Source: Ezakiella massiliensis
GTDB taxonomy: Bacteria; Bacillota; Clostridia; Tissierellales; Peptoniphilaceae
NCBI RefSeq assembly: GCF_900120165.1
Contig: NZ_LT635475.1
Coordinates: forward strand, 310,001 to 374,000
Length of the DNA: 64,000 nucleotides
Direction of reading: 5' to 3'
The translations under genes and the position numbers were made by a program. The notes beneath the pieces are model-generated. The model worked only from the letters and a program-made list of their open reading frames with translations. It was not told the origin of the DNA and searched no databases. The first letter of the stretch is position 1; every line of letters begins with the position of its first letter. Positions 26,632 through 36,084 of the stretch are shown in pieces.

Positions 26632-26647
26632 TTTATCACCTAGATTA

Positions 26648-26676
26648 ATTATAACATATAAAAATAAACATTTCTA
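26648..26676 (-). promoter_or_regulatory. Predicted polA operon promoter
   Basis: Minus-strand TAGAAA (26671-26676), a 17-nt spacer and TATAAT (26648-26653) with an extended TG. Confidence 0.6.
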
Positions 26677-26685
26677 CACAAAAAA

Positions 26686-26704
26686 AGCATGCCTAGTGCA
26701 TGCT
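26686..26704 (-). terminator. Rho-independent terminator after the phosphodiester glycosidase
   Basis: Seven-base stem AGCATGC / GCATGCT with a five-base loop, followed by TTTTTT on the minus strand, just beyond the stop codon. Confidence 0.88.
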
Positions 26705-26709
26705 AAACT

Positions 26710-27795
26710 TTATTGAACCATAAATATTGTATTTAAATTTCTTCCTGCAGGCTTTACAAATTTTCCATTTACAAAAAGGGCACTCGATGCTCCTCCGTCT
26801 AAGTTCATAGCGTCTTTACATCCTAATGCTATCATCACTTCAGCGAGCTTTTCCATAGTGGCAACACATGTCACCATAACGAGCTCGTTATTTGCTGTAA
26901 GACCAATTGCAGATCTCTGAGCAGAGTTTGTATTTATCTTCGCTTCTTTAAAAGCCTTTTTATTTTCTGCTGCTACATTTTTCCCATTCTTTACAACCAT
27001 AGGTCCAGCAGCAATCATGTCGGATATATCTGAATATTTTATATCCTTATCTCCAGCTTTAAAAGTTGAGCTACCAGTTTGATCCACAAGTTCTAGGCCA
27101 ACAGTTCTACCTGCTTTAAATCTTTGGTCAACAAAATTTTTGTCAGCTGCTTGTGGTCCATAATAAATTACGTATCCATTCTCAGGTATTGTAATTTTCC
27201 CTGCCGGCGAATAAGTTTTACCAACAACATTATTGACAACCTCTACTATCCAACCACCATTTAAAACTATGTCCTTGTTTCTGTATTTTGTAAATATATA
27301 AACACCTGATTGGTCACTAGGATTTCGGTTTACATACCATACGCTAAAAATATTAAAATCCATTGCTTGTGTATTATTATTCCACTCATTTTTAGTCTTG
27401 CCATCAAGGCTTCCTTTATAAGATAGTGTGAGAGTATCAAAGTGGACCTTGTAATCATCATATACCATTAGGCTTGCAGTATTGCCAACCATATGAATAA
27501 CTTGTTTACCTTTGATAATCGTTGCCATTGGCTCCAAGGCTTTATAAGCGTCAAAGTAGTTAGCATTTATAGCAGCCTTTGCACCATAAGTTTTTACCAT
27601 GGATTGAAAGGACTCAGCGCCAATTAACTTATCATTGTTTTTGGCAACCCTAAGTTTAACGCCCTCTTCTAACTTTACTTTAACAACATTAGCCCTTACA
27701 CCGCTAACAGTTTTAGATTCATATGTTGGCGCTCCGGCTAAAGAAATACTTGTCAGCATTATTAAAGATAAAATAATACAAAGAACTCTTTTCAT
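26710..27795 (-). CDS. Secreted phosphodiester glycosidase (NAGPA-domain) protein
   Basis: A 361-aa exported protein with a signal peptide at about 1-20. The body matches the NAGPA-type phosphodiester glycosidase domain, first known from the human mannose-6-phosphate uncovering enzyme. Hallmarks are AAINANYFD near 94-102, MIAAGPMVVKNGK near 243-255, QRSAIGLT near 275-282 and the C-terminal NLDGGASSALFVNG. Bacterial members are thought to trim sugar-1-phosphate linkages on wall polymers; the substrate here is unknown. It has its own promoter immediately after polC and a terminator behind it, so it is a single-gene unit. Confidence 0.9.
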   Translation of the reverse strand: MKRVLCIILSLIMLTSISLAGAPTYESKTVSGVRANVVKVKLEEGVKLRVAKNNDKLIGAESFQSMVKTYGAKAAINANYFDAYKALEPMATIIKGKQVIHMVGNTASLMVYDDYKVHFDTLTLSYKGSLDGKTKNEWNNNTQAMDFNIFSVWYVNRNPSDQSGVYIFTKYRNKDIVLNGGWIVEVVNNVVGKTYSPAGKITIPENGYVIYYGPQAADKNFVDQRFKAGRTVGLELVDQTGSSTFKAGDKDIKYSDISDMIAAGPMVVKNGKNVAAENKKAFKEAKINTNSAQRSAIGLTANNELVMVTCVATMEKLAEVMIALGCKDAMNLDGGASSALFVNGKFVKPAGRNLNTIFMVQ

Positions 27796-27831
27796 ATTTC
27801 CTCCTAAAAAAATATCTGTTTTATTTAATTA

Positions 27832-27860
27832 ATAATAACATAGATTTATTTTTATATCAA
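27832..27860 (-). promoter_or_regulatory. Predicted promoter of the phosphodiester glycosidase gene
   Basis: Minus-strand TTGATA (27855-27860), a 17-nt spacer and TATTAT (27832-27837) with an extended TG. No terminator is visible between polC and this promoter. Confidence 0.65.
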
Positions 27861-27862
27861 GT

Positions 27863-30800
27863 TTAAAACATAGATATTTGATTTGTATCTTGCATACCTT
27901 CCAAGATTCCATGATCTTTCATATATGCGACACTTGTCTTATTTAGTCGAGTCCTCTTCATCAAGTCATCCAAACTTAAAAATTTAGAAATATTTCTCTC
28001 TTCAACTATACTTTCAGCAACCCCATCTCCTAAGTTTGGAATTACAGTTAAAGGTGGAATTATTGCTCCCTCAGCTTTTAAAAATTTAAAAGGCTCTGAC
28101 TTATAAATATCAGCTGGCTTGCAAGTTATACCTCTAAGATACATTTCTCTTGCAACAATTAATAATTTTAAGTCATTTTGTTCTTTTTGTGTAGGTCTTT
28201 CAAGAGATTTTATAATTTTTATTTTTTCATTTATTTTCTCTAAGCCACCTGTAATTGCAGAATAGTCAAAGTCAATCTTTTTGGTTGTAAAGAAAGTTGC
28301 ATAAAAGGCTTCAGGGTAATGAAGTTTGTACCAAGCAAGCCTGTAACTTAACATTACATATGCAACAGCATGAGCTTTTGGAAACATGTATTTAATTTTA
28401 TTACAGGAATCTATATACCATTCAGGCAAACCATGATCTCTCATCTTGACTTCATCTTCTTCAGTGAGTGGTTTTCCCTTTCTAACTTTTTCCATGGTAA
28501 AGAAAGAAAAATCATTTTCCATACCAGCATGTAATAGATAAGTCATAATATCTTCCCTGGTTGCGATAACGTCCTTTAGTTCACACACTCCTTGTTCAAT
28601 CAAGTCCTTTGCATTATTTAAATAAACATCCGTTCCATGTGATAGGCCTGAAATTCTGACAAGGTCAGCAAAGTTTTTAGGATTTGTATCGTCAAGCATG
28701 CTTACAACAAAGTCAGTTCCAAATTCTGGAATAGCTAGAGTACTTGTGCTGCACCCCAAAATTTCTGGGTCTAATTTCAAAGGCTTAGTAGATGAAAACA
28801 TGGATAAAATTTCTGGGTCATCAAATTTTATACTTTTATGGCTAACGCCAGTCATATCTTCCAGCATCCTAATCATTGTAGGACCATCGTGACCAAGTAT
28901 ATCTAGCTTTAATATATTCGAGTGAATAGCCTTATAAGCAAAATGTGTTGTAAACACGCCTGAATTAGCATCATCTGCTGGATATTGTATAGGTGAAAAA
29001 TCATGGATATCTTTATTCTTAGGAACAATCATAATGCCTCCTGGGTGTTGGCCTGTTGTTCTCTTTATACCAATCATTTTGTCAACTAATCTATAAACCT
29101 CAGCATCGGATACATGTTCACCTTTCTCTTCAAAATAATTTTTAACATATCCATAGCCAACTTTAAATTGAATTGTTCCAATAGTCCCTGCCCTAAAGAC
29201 ATAATTGTGGCCAAATAATTCTTCTACATAAGCGTGGGCCTTTGGTTGGTATTCACCGGCAAAGTTAAGGTCGATATCTGGTTCCTTATCACCATTAAAT
29301 CCTAAGAAAGTTTCAAAAGGAATATTGTAGCCATCTTTTTTCATTTCAATGCCGCAGTGTGGACAATCTTTATTTGGCATATCAACGCCTACATTATACT
29401 TGCCGCTTTCATCAAATTCGCTGTACTTACACTTTGTGCATACATAATGTGGTGGCAAGGGATTAACTTCTGTAATGCCGCTCATAGTTGCAGCAAAACT
29501 TGATCCAACACTACCACGAGAACCAACTATATATCCATCATCTTCCGATTTTTTAACAAGTCTCTCTGCAATAATATACATAACTGCATAACCGTTTGAA
29601 ATTATAGAATTAAGTTCCTTTTCAAGTCTCTTCTCAACTATTTCAGGTAAGTCATCACCATAAATAGACCTCGCTTTTTTAAGACAAGACTCTCTTAATT
29701 CCATATCTGAGCCTTCAACTATAGGCGGAAACTTTTCTTTAGGAATTGGTCTTAACTGTTCACATGCATCCAAAAGTTCATTTGTATTTTCAACTGCAAA
29801 TTCGTAGGCCCTATCAGAAATAAAGTTAAAGCCCGCTAGCATCTCATCTGTTGTCTTCAAGAACATAGGTGGATCATTTTCACCTCTAAAGTCTCCACGA
29901 CCCTTGGCCAAAATTCTTCTAATAATTATATCATTTGGAACCATCTCATAGACATTGCCGCCCGCAATTATTTTTTTATTATAAAAATCAGCAGTACCAA
30001 TATATTCTTTTAAAATAGAAGTTAAATCATCAACCGAATTATATCTATTGGACATCAGAAGGCCTGCATAGTTATCAAAAGGTTGAATTTCAACAAAATC
30101 GTATTTGCTAATCATATCTTCAAGATCTTCTTTTAAAAATCCCGATTGAATTTTATTAAATAAATCGCCCTTTATTGCCTCTGCACCAAGGATTAATCCT
30201 TCTCTATATTTTTCCAAATCACTTAACATAATCTTTGGCCCATGCATAAAGCTATCTGTATGAGAATCTGAAACCAAGTGATAAAGATTTATCAAACCTG
30301 TATAGTTCTTCGCATAAATAAGTGCATTAAAACTAGAAAACTCATTGATATATTTAATATCCTTTAGGCCATAGTAGTCTTCTATATCTCCTTGCCTAAT
30401 CAAAATATTTACAAGAGCAATAAAAATTTCTGCTGTAGCGTTGGCGTCGTCTACTGCCCTGTGGTGGTTTTGTAGACTTACCCCTAATCTTTCAGCAACA
30501 ATATCAAGCTTATGTCTCTTTAAGTCAGTTAAAGTATATCTGCTGATTTTAAGCGTGTCAGCGTATGGATTGTCTAAATATATTCCATATTCGCTGTATT
30601 TTCTTTTCATAAAGCCAATATCAAACTCAGCATTGTGAGCAACCAAAATAGTTCCCTTGATGAAATCATAGAAGTCATCTTTTATTTCTTCAAAGCTTGG
30701 TTTATCAGCCAAGTCTTCGTTAGTAATACTAGTTAATTGCGTTGTAAAAGCAGATATAGGCCTGCCTGGATTTATTAATTGGTTGTACCTATCAACAATT

Positions 30801-31906
30801 TCACCATCCCTAATCTTTACAGCACCAATTTCAATTACATCGTCGCTAAATGGATTAAGCCCAGTGGATTCAATATCAAAAACAACAAAGTCTTTGAAGC
30901 CATCTTTATAATCAACAATAAGCCTTTCTTTATCATCAATTAAAACGCCTTCAATACCATATACAATTTTAAAATTTTCATCAGAAGCATCCATTACATC
31001 AGGATAACTTTGAACGTTAGATAAGTCTGTAAGGCAAAAGCCCCTGTGTCCCCATGCCTTTAATTGCTTGACCAAATCTCCAGCATCAATTGACCCCGCT
31101 AAAGTACTCATCTTTGTATGGGCATGAATTTCTACTCTCTTAACATCTGCATTGTCTTGACGAGCTTCTTTCTCTACAATCTCATAATTACGCATGGTAA
31201 GAGCCATACACTTATCAAAATTGTTGTAAGCGTAATCACCATTTAGTCTTATATACTGACCATCAAATAAATTGTTCTTTATTTCATCCAATTTATCTGA
31301 ATTTATAAAAGCCCTAACCATTAAAGATTCAGTCTCATCATATACATAAAAGCCAAGAATCTTAAGATCTTCACGTCTGGTATCTCTAATATTTAAAGCA
31401 AAAATTTCCCCTTCTACAGTAGGAAAAACATCATCTTGGGTTAGATCTTTTATTTTAATAATATTCTTAAAATCTTTTTTGGAGAATTTATAAAAACTCT
31501 TCTTGTTTTCAGTCTTCTTACTTTCCTTTGCTGGTTCCACTTCTTCGGTTAAAACTTTATTTGTAAAAGCTAAATCCTCTTCTTCGAACTCATCATCAAA
31601 TTTATATTCATCTACTAAACTTTCGGTGCTATCAAGCAAGTTCTGAGCATCAACATCCTTCTCGTCTTCAACGTCAGTCTTTATAATTTTGTTGTTTACT
31701 ATAACTTCCAGAGAAGATAAGTACTTTTCAAAAGCCTTCTTGATGAAATCTAAATCAATTTGATTGATGTTTTGATTAGAACAAGAGCTGACTTTTATAG
31801 AATTGGTCTTGGTATCTAAGTCCACCCTTTCAACTTTAAAGTTCAAACTATTAAAATGTTCAATATCATCGCCAGTTAATATCACTTCTAAAATCGAATT
31901 ATCCAT
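27863..31906 (-). CDS. polC: DNA polymerase III alpha subunit, PolC type
   Basis: Replicative polymerase of about 1347 aa (B. subtilis PolC is about 1437). Order: variable N-terminal domain, OB domain, PHP domain split by a DnaQ-type proofreading exonuclease (FDIESTG near 343-349, HNAEFD, and HHRAVDD), then a zinc-binding segment (Cys823, 826, 848, 851) and the polymerase active site EPDIDLNF (Asp877 and Asp879). The exonuclease is intact, but three PHP metal motifs are changed: HAHTKMSTLAG, LTDLSNVQ and GGNVYEM. I chose the ATG with GGTGAG upstream over the one four codons earlier. Confidence 0.97.
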   Translation of the reverse strand: MDNSILEVILTGDDIEHFNSLNFKVERVDLDTKTNSIKVSSCSNQNINQIDLDFIKKAFEKYLSSLEVIVNNKIIKTDVEDEKDVDAQNLLDSTESLVDEYKFDDEFEEEDLAFTNKVLTEEVEPAKESKKTENKKSFYKFSKKDFKNIIKIKDLTQDDVFPTVEGEIFALNIRDTRREDLKILGFYVYDETESLMVRAFINSDKLDEIKNNLFDGQYIRLNGDYAYNNFDKCMALTMRNYEIVEKEARQDNADVKRVEIHAHTKMSTLAGSIDAGDLVKQLKAWGHRGFCLTDLSNVQSYPDVMDASDENFKIVYGIEGVLIDDKERLIVDYKDGFKDFVVFDIESTGLNPFSDDVIEIGAVKIRDGEIVDRYNQLINPGRPISAFTTQLTSITNEDLADKPSFEEIKDDFYDFIKGTILVAHNAEFDIGFMKRKYSEYGIYLDNPYADTLKISRYTLTDLKRHKLDIVAERLGVSLQNHHRAVDDANATAEIFIALVNILIRQGDIEDYYGLKDIKYINEFSSFNALIYAKNYTGLINLYHLVSDSHTDSFMHGPKIMLSDLEKYREGLILGAEAIKGDLFNKIQSGFLKEDLEDMISKYDFVEIQPFDNYAGLLMSNRYNSVDDLTSILKEYIGTADFYNKKIIAGGNVYEMVPNDIIIRRILAKGRGDFRGENDPPMFLKTTDEMLAGFNFISDRAYEFAVENTNELLDACEQLRPIPKEKFPPIVEGSDMELRESCLKKARSIYGDDLPEIVEKRLEKELNSIISNGYAVMYIIAERLVKKSEDDGYIVGSRGSVGSSFAATMSGITEVNPLPPHYVCTKCKYSEFDESGKYNVGVDMPNKDCPHCGIEMKKDGYNIPFETFLGFNGDKEPDIDLNFAGEYQPKAHAYVEELFGHNYVFRAGTIGTIQFKVGYGYVKNYFEEKGEHVSDAEVYRLVDKMIGIKRTTGQHPGGIMIVPKNKDIHDFSPIQYPADDANSGVFTTHFAYKAIHSNILKLDILGHDGPTMIRMLEDMTGVSHKSIKFDDPEILSMFSSTKPLKLDPEILGCSTSTLAIPEFGTDFVVSMLDDTNPKNFADLVRISGLSHGTDVYLNNAKDLIEQGVCELKDVIATREDIMTYLLHAGMENDFSFFTMEKVRKGKPLTEEDEVKMRDHGLPEWYIDSCNKIKYMFPKAHAVAYVMLSYRLAWYKLHYPEAFYATFFTTKKIDFDYSAITGGLEKINEKIKIIKSLERPTQKEQNDLKLLIVAREMYLRGITCKPADIYKSEPFKFLKAEGAIIPPLTVIPNLGDGVAESIVEERNISKFLSLDDLMKRTRLNKTSVAYMKDHGILEGMQDTNQISMF

Positions 31907-31907
31907 T

Positions 31908-31964
31908 TTACTCACCATCCATTATTTTACTCTTTTTCTGCCTATCAAACTGTCTTATGTTCAT
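31908..31964 (-). CDS. Possible 18-aa leader peptide upstream of polC
   Basis: A short frame encoding MNIRQFDRQKKSKIMDGE with a good AAAGGAG site six bases before its ATG. Its TAA stop is one base from the polC ATG (TAAAATG) and its last codons contain the polC ribosome site, so its translation would govern access to polC. It is preceded by a seven-codon frame (31981-32004) that also has an AAGGA site. No homology is recognised; this could be fortuitous. Confidence 0.35.
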   Translation of the reverse strand: MNIRQFDRQKKSKIMDGE

Positions 31965-32069
31965 TTATGACTCCTTTTCATTATTTATTAATGAATTTCT
32001 CCATTTTATAATCCTTTAAATATTAATATTTCTAAATCTATATATAGCAAATACAAGAAAATGTTGCTG

Positions 32070-33023
32070 CTAGTTCTTATAACTATTGTTATTTAAAATT
32101 CTTATTATCTCTTCCCTAACATTTATTGGTTCAACAACCTCTACATATTCTAAAAATTGTAAGGCCCAATAAACCAAGCCTTTTGTTGGTCCATTAAATT
32201 CTGCCGTAAAAAATTCCTCATCCTCTTTTTTAATATTGATATTATTTCCAAACTCTTCTATCAGATAGTCTATCACTTCATTTTTACATCTTAAAATAAT
32301 TTTTTCTGGACTACCACTAAATGCATAAATAGAATTTTCTATTTGTTTTTTAATGTCTTCATCCTTGATTTCCAACGAACTTTCTTCTAAAATTTTTAAA
32401 TCTTTTATCAAATCCAACCTATAAAAAGAAATGTTGGTATACGGATCTTTGGAGCATATTAAGTAATATTTGCTATTTTTTACAATCAAGTCTAAGGGAT
32501 TTACAACATATAATTCGTTTTTCCTTGGTACAAGTTTCTTATTTAAATCATATTGTAGATAAACAAACGATACTTTTCTTTTATTTAAAATAGCTTCTTG
32601 TAAAATCTCAATATTTAAAAAGATCTCTCTTATTGTTTCTGGATTAGTGTCTGTTACATCTTTATATTCCTTGCGTTTATAAACTGATAATAAGCTTTGT
32701 AATTTTCTATCAATATCTTTCTTGTATTTGATATCAAGAAATTTAAAATTGACAATCATATCAGAAAGCATCGATATTTCACTTGCTTCAAACATTCTGT
32801 CCCTGAGAAAGTATCCTTTACCATTTTCTTTATACTTTGAAATATCATATCCAAAGTCAATTAAAGTATCGATTGCTTTATAAATCGACCTTCTATCAGG
32901 ACTTATACCATATTCATCTTCCATATAGTTTTGAATTTGATCAATGGATAAAATATGATTCTCATCAGAATATTTTTTTAAGATTTCTAACAATCCCAAC
33001 AAATTAACCCTTGAATAATTCAT
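32070..33023 (-). CDS. WYL-domain transcriptional regulator
   Basis: A 317-aa DeoR-like regulator: N-terminal winged helix (about 1-70, with SIDQIQNYMEDEYGISPDRRSIYKAIDTL features), then a WYL ligand-binding domain (about 140-230, with VVNPLDLIVKNSKYYLIC and FYRLDLI) and a C-terminal WCX-like extension ending in a LNNN tail. WYL proteins sense nucleic-acid or nucleotide ligands in several DNA-damage and defence systems, but no such target genes adjoin this one. It is transcribed from an extended -10 promoter and is flanked by polC and ispG. Target unknown. Confidence 0.88.
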   Translation of the reverse strand: MNYSRVNLLGLLEILKKYSDENHILSIDQIQNYMEDEYGISPDRRSIYKAIDTLIDFGYDISKYKENGKGYFLRDRMFEASEISMLSDMIVNFKFLDIKYKKDIDRKLQSLLSVYKRKEYKDVTDTNPETIREIFLNIEILQEAILNKRKVSFVYLQYDLNKKLVPRKNELYVVNPLDLIVKNSKYYLICSKDPYTNISFYRLDLIKDLKILEESSLEIKDEDIKKQIENSIYAFSGSPEKIILRCKNEVIDYLIEEFGNNINIKKEDEEFFTAEFNGPTKGLVYWALQFLEYVEVVEPINVREEIIRILNNNSYKN

Positions 33024-33053
33024 ATATAAACCTCTTTCTCATCTCTTTTTTAT

Positions 33054-33062
33054 ATTATAACA
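33054..33062 (-). promoter_or_regulatory. Predicted extended -10 promoter of the WYL regulator
   Basis: Minus-strand TGTTATAAT. No convincing -35 was seen; an AGAGG ribosome site follows. Confidence 0.5.
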
Positions 33063-33142
33063 CGGAAGATTTCTCTCTGCTATACACAAATATGTACAGT
33101 AACCATTAATAAATTTTTTTATAAAAATATTATATGTAAATA

Positions 33143-33163
33143 GACGTGACTATTTATCACGCC
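33143..33163 (-). terminator. Weak hairpin after ispG, possible terminator
   Basis: Minus-strand GGCGTGA / TCACGTC stem with one mismatch and a seven-base loop, followed by TATTTA rather than a clean T run. It is the only stem-loop of note in the 220 bases between ispG and the WYL gene. Confidence 0.35.
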
Positions 33164-33243
33164 ATTAATTCTAAATTATTTGAGCATAAGCATGCTAAAT
33201 ACAAAAACCTTAGTTAACCCCTTTTCTAAAATACGAAATAGAA

Positions 33244-34335
33244 TCAATTAATAGCTTCATCATCCATTATTTTTATCTCATTGATCAATTCACTAACAGC
33301 CATATACTTATCAAGAGTTCTAATGATTTTCCCTTTCTTAAAAAGATTTACCTTGTTTTTCATAAGAGCAATTCCTATGTCAGCCTCTCTGGCCTCTCCT
33401 GGACCATTTACGCTGCAACCCATAATGGCAACATTTAATTTTCCGTTAATATTTGGCATTTGATCTTTAAATTCTTTAACCATCTCAATCATCTGTCCAT
33501 TTGTCCTTGCACAAGTTGGGCATGATATAAGATTAATTCCCTTGGCATTTAAATTAAGGGACTTTAAAATATTTTGACCAGCTATAACCTCTTTATAAGG
33601 ATCATCTGTCAAACTAACTCTAATAGTATCACCAATGCCTTCGTGTAGTAATATTCCCATTCCTATCGCTGATTTTACCATTCCCTCTTCGTATGGGCCA
33701 GCTTCAGTTATCCCTAAGTGAAGAGGATAGTCCATGGCTTTAGAAAAATTTTCATAGGCTGCAACAGCCACATATATATCCGAAGATTTAATGGAAACTT
33801 TGATGTTTGTAAAATTTAAATCTTCTAAGGTCTTAACCTCAGAAAAAGCACTTTCAACCAGGCTTTTTGCATTAACTCCACCAAATTTATCGATTATTTT
33901 CGTGTCAATAGATCCAGAATTAACGCCAATTCTAATAGGAATATCCCTTTCATTTAGCAAGGTAACCAAGGATTTTAAACCCTCTTTGTCTTGCATGTTG
34001 CCTGGATTTATCCTAATACAATCAGCCCCATTTTCAGCGGCCCACATAGCGAGCTTATAATCGTACTGGATATCTGCAATAAAAGGTACATTAATTTTTT
34101 CTTTAATTTTTTTAATGGCAAGAGCATCCTCTTTTGTGTTAATAGCTGCCCTAACTAAGTCCAAACCGTAGCCTTCGCACTCTAAAATTTGCTTAACAGT
34201 AGCATCAACATCAGAGGTTATGGTATTTGTCATAGTTTGAACGCTTATAGGGGCGTCTCCACCTACAAATACATTACCAACTTTAATTTTTTTAGTAGGC
34301 CTTCTCTTGTACTCACTAAAATCTTGAAAAGTCAT
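33244..34335 (-). CDS. ispG: 4-hydroxy-3-methylbut-2-enyl diphosphate synthase
   Basis: Penultimate enzyme of the MEP isoprenoid pathway, a 4Fe-4S protein of 363 aa. The N-terminal TIM barrel starts with VGGDAPISVQTMTNT near 25-39. Cluster ligands lie in CPTCART near 267-273 and MGCSVNGPGEA near 304-314. It ends the uppS-cdsA-rseP-ispG group and overlaps rseP by 20 bases. The neighbouring dxr gene usual in this cluster is absent, so the pathway's first dedicated step must be encoded elsewhere. Confidence 0.97.
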   Translation of the reverse strand: MTFQDFSEYKRRPTKKIKVGNVFVGGDAPISVQTMTNTITSDVDATVKQILECEGYGLDLVRAAINTKEDALAIKKIKEKINVPFIADIQYDYKLAMWAAENGADCIRINPGNMQDKEGLKSLVTLLNERDIPIRIGVNSGSIDTKIIDKFGGVNAKSLVESAFSEVKTLEDLNFTNIKVSIKSSDIYVAVAAYENFSKAMDYPLHLGITEAGPYEEGMVKSAIGMGILLHEGIGDTIRVSLTDDPYKEVIAGQNILKSLNLNAKGINLISCPTCARTNGQMIEMVKEFKDQMPNINGKLNVAIMGCSVNGPGEAREADIGIALMKNKVNLFKKGKIIRTLDKYMAVSELINEIKIMDDEAIN

Positions 34336-35308
34336 TCATTAAACTCCTTATAAAAATATAAAGTATAAAAACTATACCAATACTCATAATAATCGTTTTG
34401 GCTTTGTCTCTGAGTTTTCTACCGATTATACTTTCAATTAATACAAGTAAAATTTGTCCACCATCTAGTGGAGCTATAGGAAGTATATTAAATACTGCTA
34501 GTGATATAGAGATATTTACTATAATCATCAGTATTACATTTAAGTTAACCCCTTGCATTGTGCCAACTGTGGCAACAAAACCGACTATGCCCATCAAATT
34601 ATCAGCCTTGCCGACAAAAATCTCTTTGATGGCCTTAAAAATTTCACTTATAAACATGCCTGCTGTAGCAAAACTCTGTTTAATGGCAATTCCAGGATTT
34701 TTTCTCACTGCAAAATAAACTCCAATCTTGCCATCCTTAGAGTCTATTGGGATTAAAAGCTCTTCCCCATTTCTATTTACAGTCAGAGTATATTTTTTAT
34801 TTTTATAAACTTCTGTTGCCATTAGTTCACTTGCGGTATTGACTTTGATATCGTCAATCTTTAAAATATGGTCTCCTTCTTGGATGCCCACTTCCTCTGC
34901 TATAGATCCTGGAACAATTTTTTCAACATAGGTTGAAGGATATCCATAAAAAGAAAACATCAAAAATAAAATTAATAAAGCAGTAAACATATTCATAAGA
35001 ATACCACTTATTAAAATAATTAGCTTTTTGCCATTTGATGCATCCTCATAATCAACTTTGTCATAAGATTTATAAGAAAATCCAAGGTTCTCTTCGTCCT
35101 CCTCATCGTCAAATCTGCAATAGCCACCAAGTGGCAGAGCTCTTATGCTAAATAAAGTTTCCACTCCCTGCTTTTGATATAATTTTGGTCCAATTCCTAT
35201 AGAAAACTCCTTGACCCTTACTCCGACAATTCTGGCTGCAATAAAATGCCCAAACTCATGGATGGTAATTACGCCAAGTAAAATTAAAAATGCGTAGATA
35301 AATTTCAT
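34316..35308 (-). CDS. rseP: Site-2 intramembrane metalloprotease RseP
   Basis: A 330-aa membrane zinc protease. The metal motif HEFGH is at residues 17-21 in the first helix, a single PDZ domain follows (about 120-190, GSIAEEVGIQEGDHI), and the second active-site segment NILPIAPLDGGQI lies near 285-297. It cleaves membrane-bound anti-sigma factors or signal peptide remnants; the local substrate is unknown. The start overlaps the cdsA stop codon by one base (TAATG), and the end overlaps ispG. Confidence 0.96.
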   Translation of the reverse strand: MKFIYAFLILLGVITIHEFGHFIAARIVGVRVKEFSIGIGPKLYQKQGVETLFSIRALPLGGYCRFDDEEDEENLGFSYKSYDKVDYEDASNGKKLIILISGILMNMFTALLILFLMFSFYGYPSTYVEKIVPGSIAEEVGIQEGDHILKIDDIKVNTASELMATEVYKNKKYTLTVNRNGEELLIPIDSKDGKIGVYFAVRKNPGIAIKQSFATAGMFISEIFKAIKEIFVGKADNLMGIVGFVATVGTMQGVNLNVILMIIVNISISLAVFNILPIAPLDGGQILLVLIESIIGRKLRDKAKTIIMSIGIVFILYIFIRSLMNDFSRF

Positions 35309-36084
35309 TATAAAAATAACTCCAATGCAAATGCCACAAATAAAATGCTATCAAACCTATCCAAAAGTCCTCCGTGGCCTGGCAGAAGATTACTAAAGTC
35401 CTTAACTCCCAATGCTCTTTTAACGGATGAGGCAAATAGGTCGCCAAATTCAGCCATAATTGATGCAAACAATAAAACTAAAATACTTTTAAAATTAACA
35501 GATAAGTTTAATACTAATGAACCTGCAAGTAACCCAAGTCCAATACCACCCAATAGGCCGAAAACTGCACCTTCAATTGTCTTTTTAGGACTGATTTTTG
35601 GCATGAGTTTGTGTTTGCCAAGCAGGCTGCCACCTAGGTAAGCAAAAACATCAGCACCAGTTGTAATGGCAATAATTAACAAAAATCTGTCAGAATTAAA
35701 TACTTGATAAGTATAGAAAGTTCTACCCAAGATGAGGATATATACATAGATAAAGGCACTTGCGCATACATTCATAAGCTTGTTTTCACTATCGTCAAAA
35801 ATAAAATAAATCAGCATGGCTAAGATTAAAATATTATCTATATGATAAGAGCTGTATTTAAAAAGCAGGAATGAATTTATAAATCTGAAGATTACTATGC
35901 CCATCAAAAAAATACTATAAGGCTTAATGCCCTTTGTTTTAAAGCACTTATCAAGCTCATAAATAATACCCAGGATAATAAGGCTAGTTGCTATTGTTGC
36001 AAGAGTGCTTCCCAGTAAATACATTCCTATATAAAAAATCGCTATTCCAATCGATGTGATCAACCTTGTTTTAAATGTGCTCAT
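35308..36084 (-). CDS. cdsA: Phosphatidate cytidylyltransferase
   Basis: Makes CDP-diacylglycerol from CTP and phosphatidic acid in the membrane. A 258-aa protein with about seven helices and the C-terminal CDS signature SVKRALGVKDFSN followed by LPGHGGLLDRFDS (about 221-248). It begins at the uppS stop codon (TAATG overlap) and ends in the rseP start, a strongly coupled set supplying envelope lipids. Confidence 0.96.
   Translation of the reverse strand: MSTFKTRLITSIGIAIFYIGMYLLGSTLATIATSLIILGIIYELDKCFKTKGIKPYSIFLMGIVIFRFINSFLLFKYSSYHIDNILILAMLIYFIFDDSENKLMNVCASAFIYVYILILGRTFYTYQVFNSDRFLLIIAITTGADVFAYLGGSLLGKHKLMPKISPKKTIEGAVFGLLGGIGLGLLAGSLVLNLSVNFKSILVLLFASIMAEFGDLFASSVKRALGVKDFSNLLPGHGGLLDRFDSILFVAFALELFL

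Noticed and set aside
33180..33200. Small palindrome GCATAAGCATGC after ispG
   Set aside because: Too short and without a T run; not called as a terminator.
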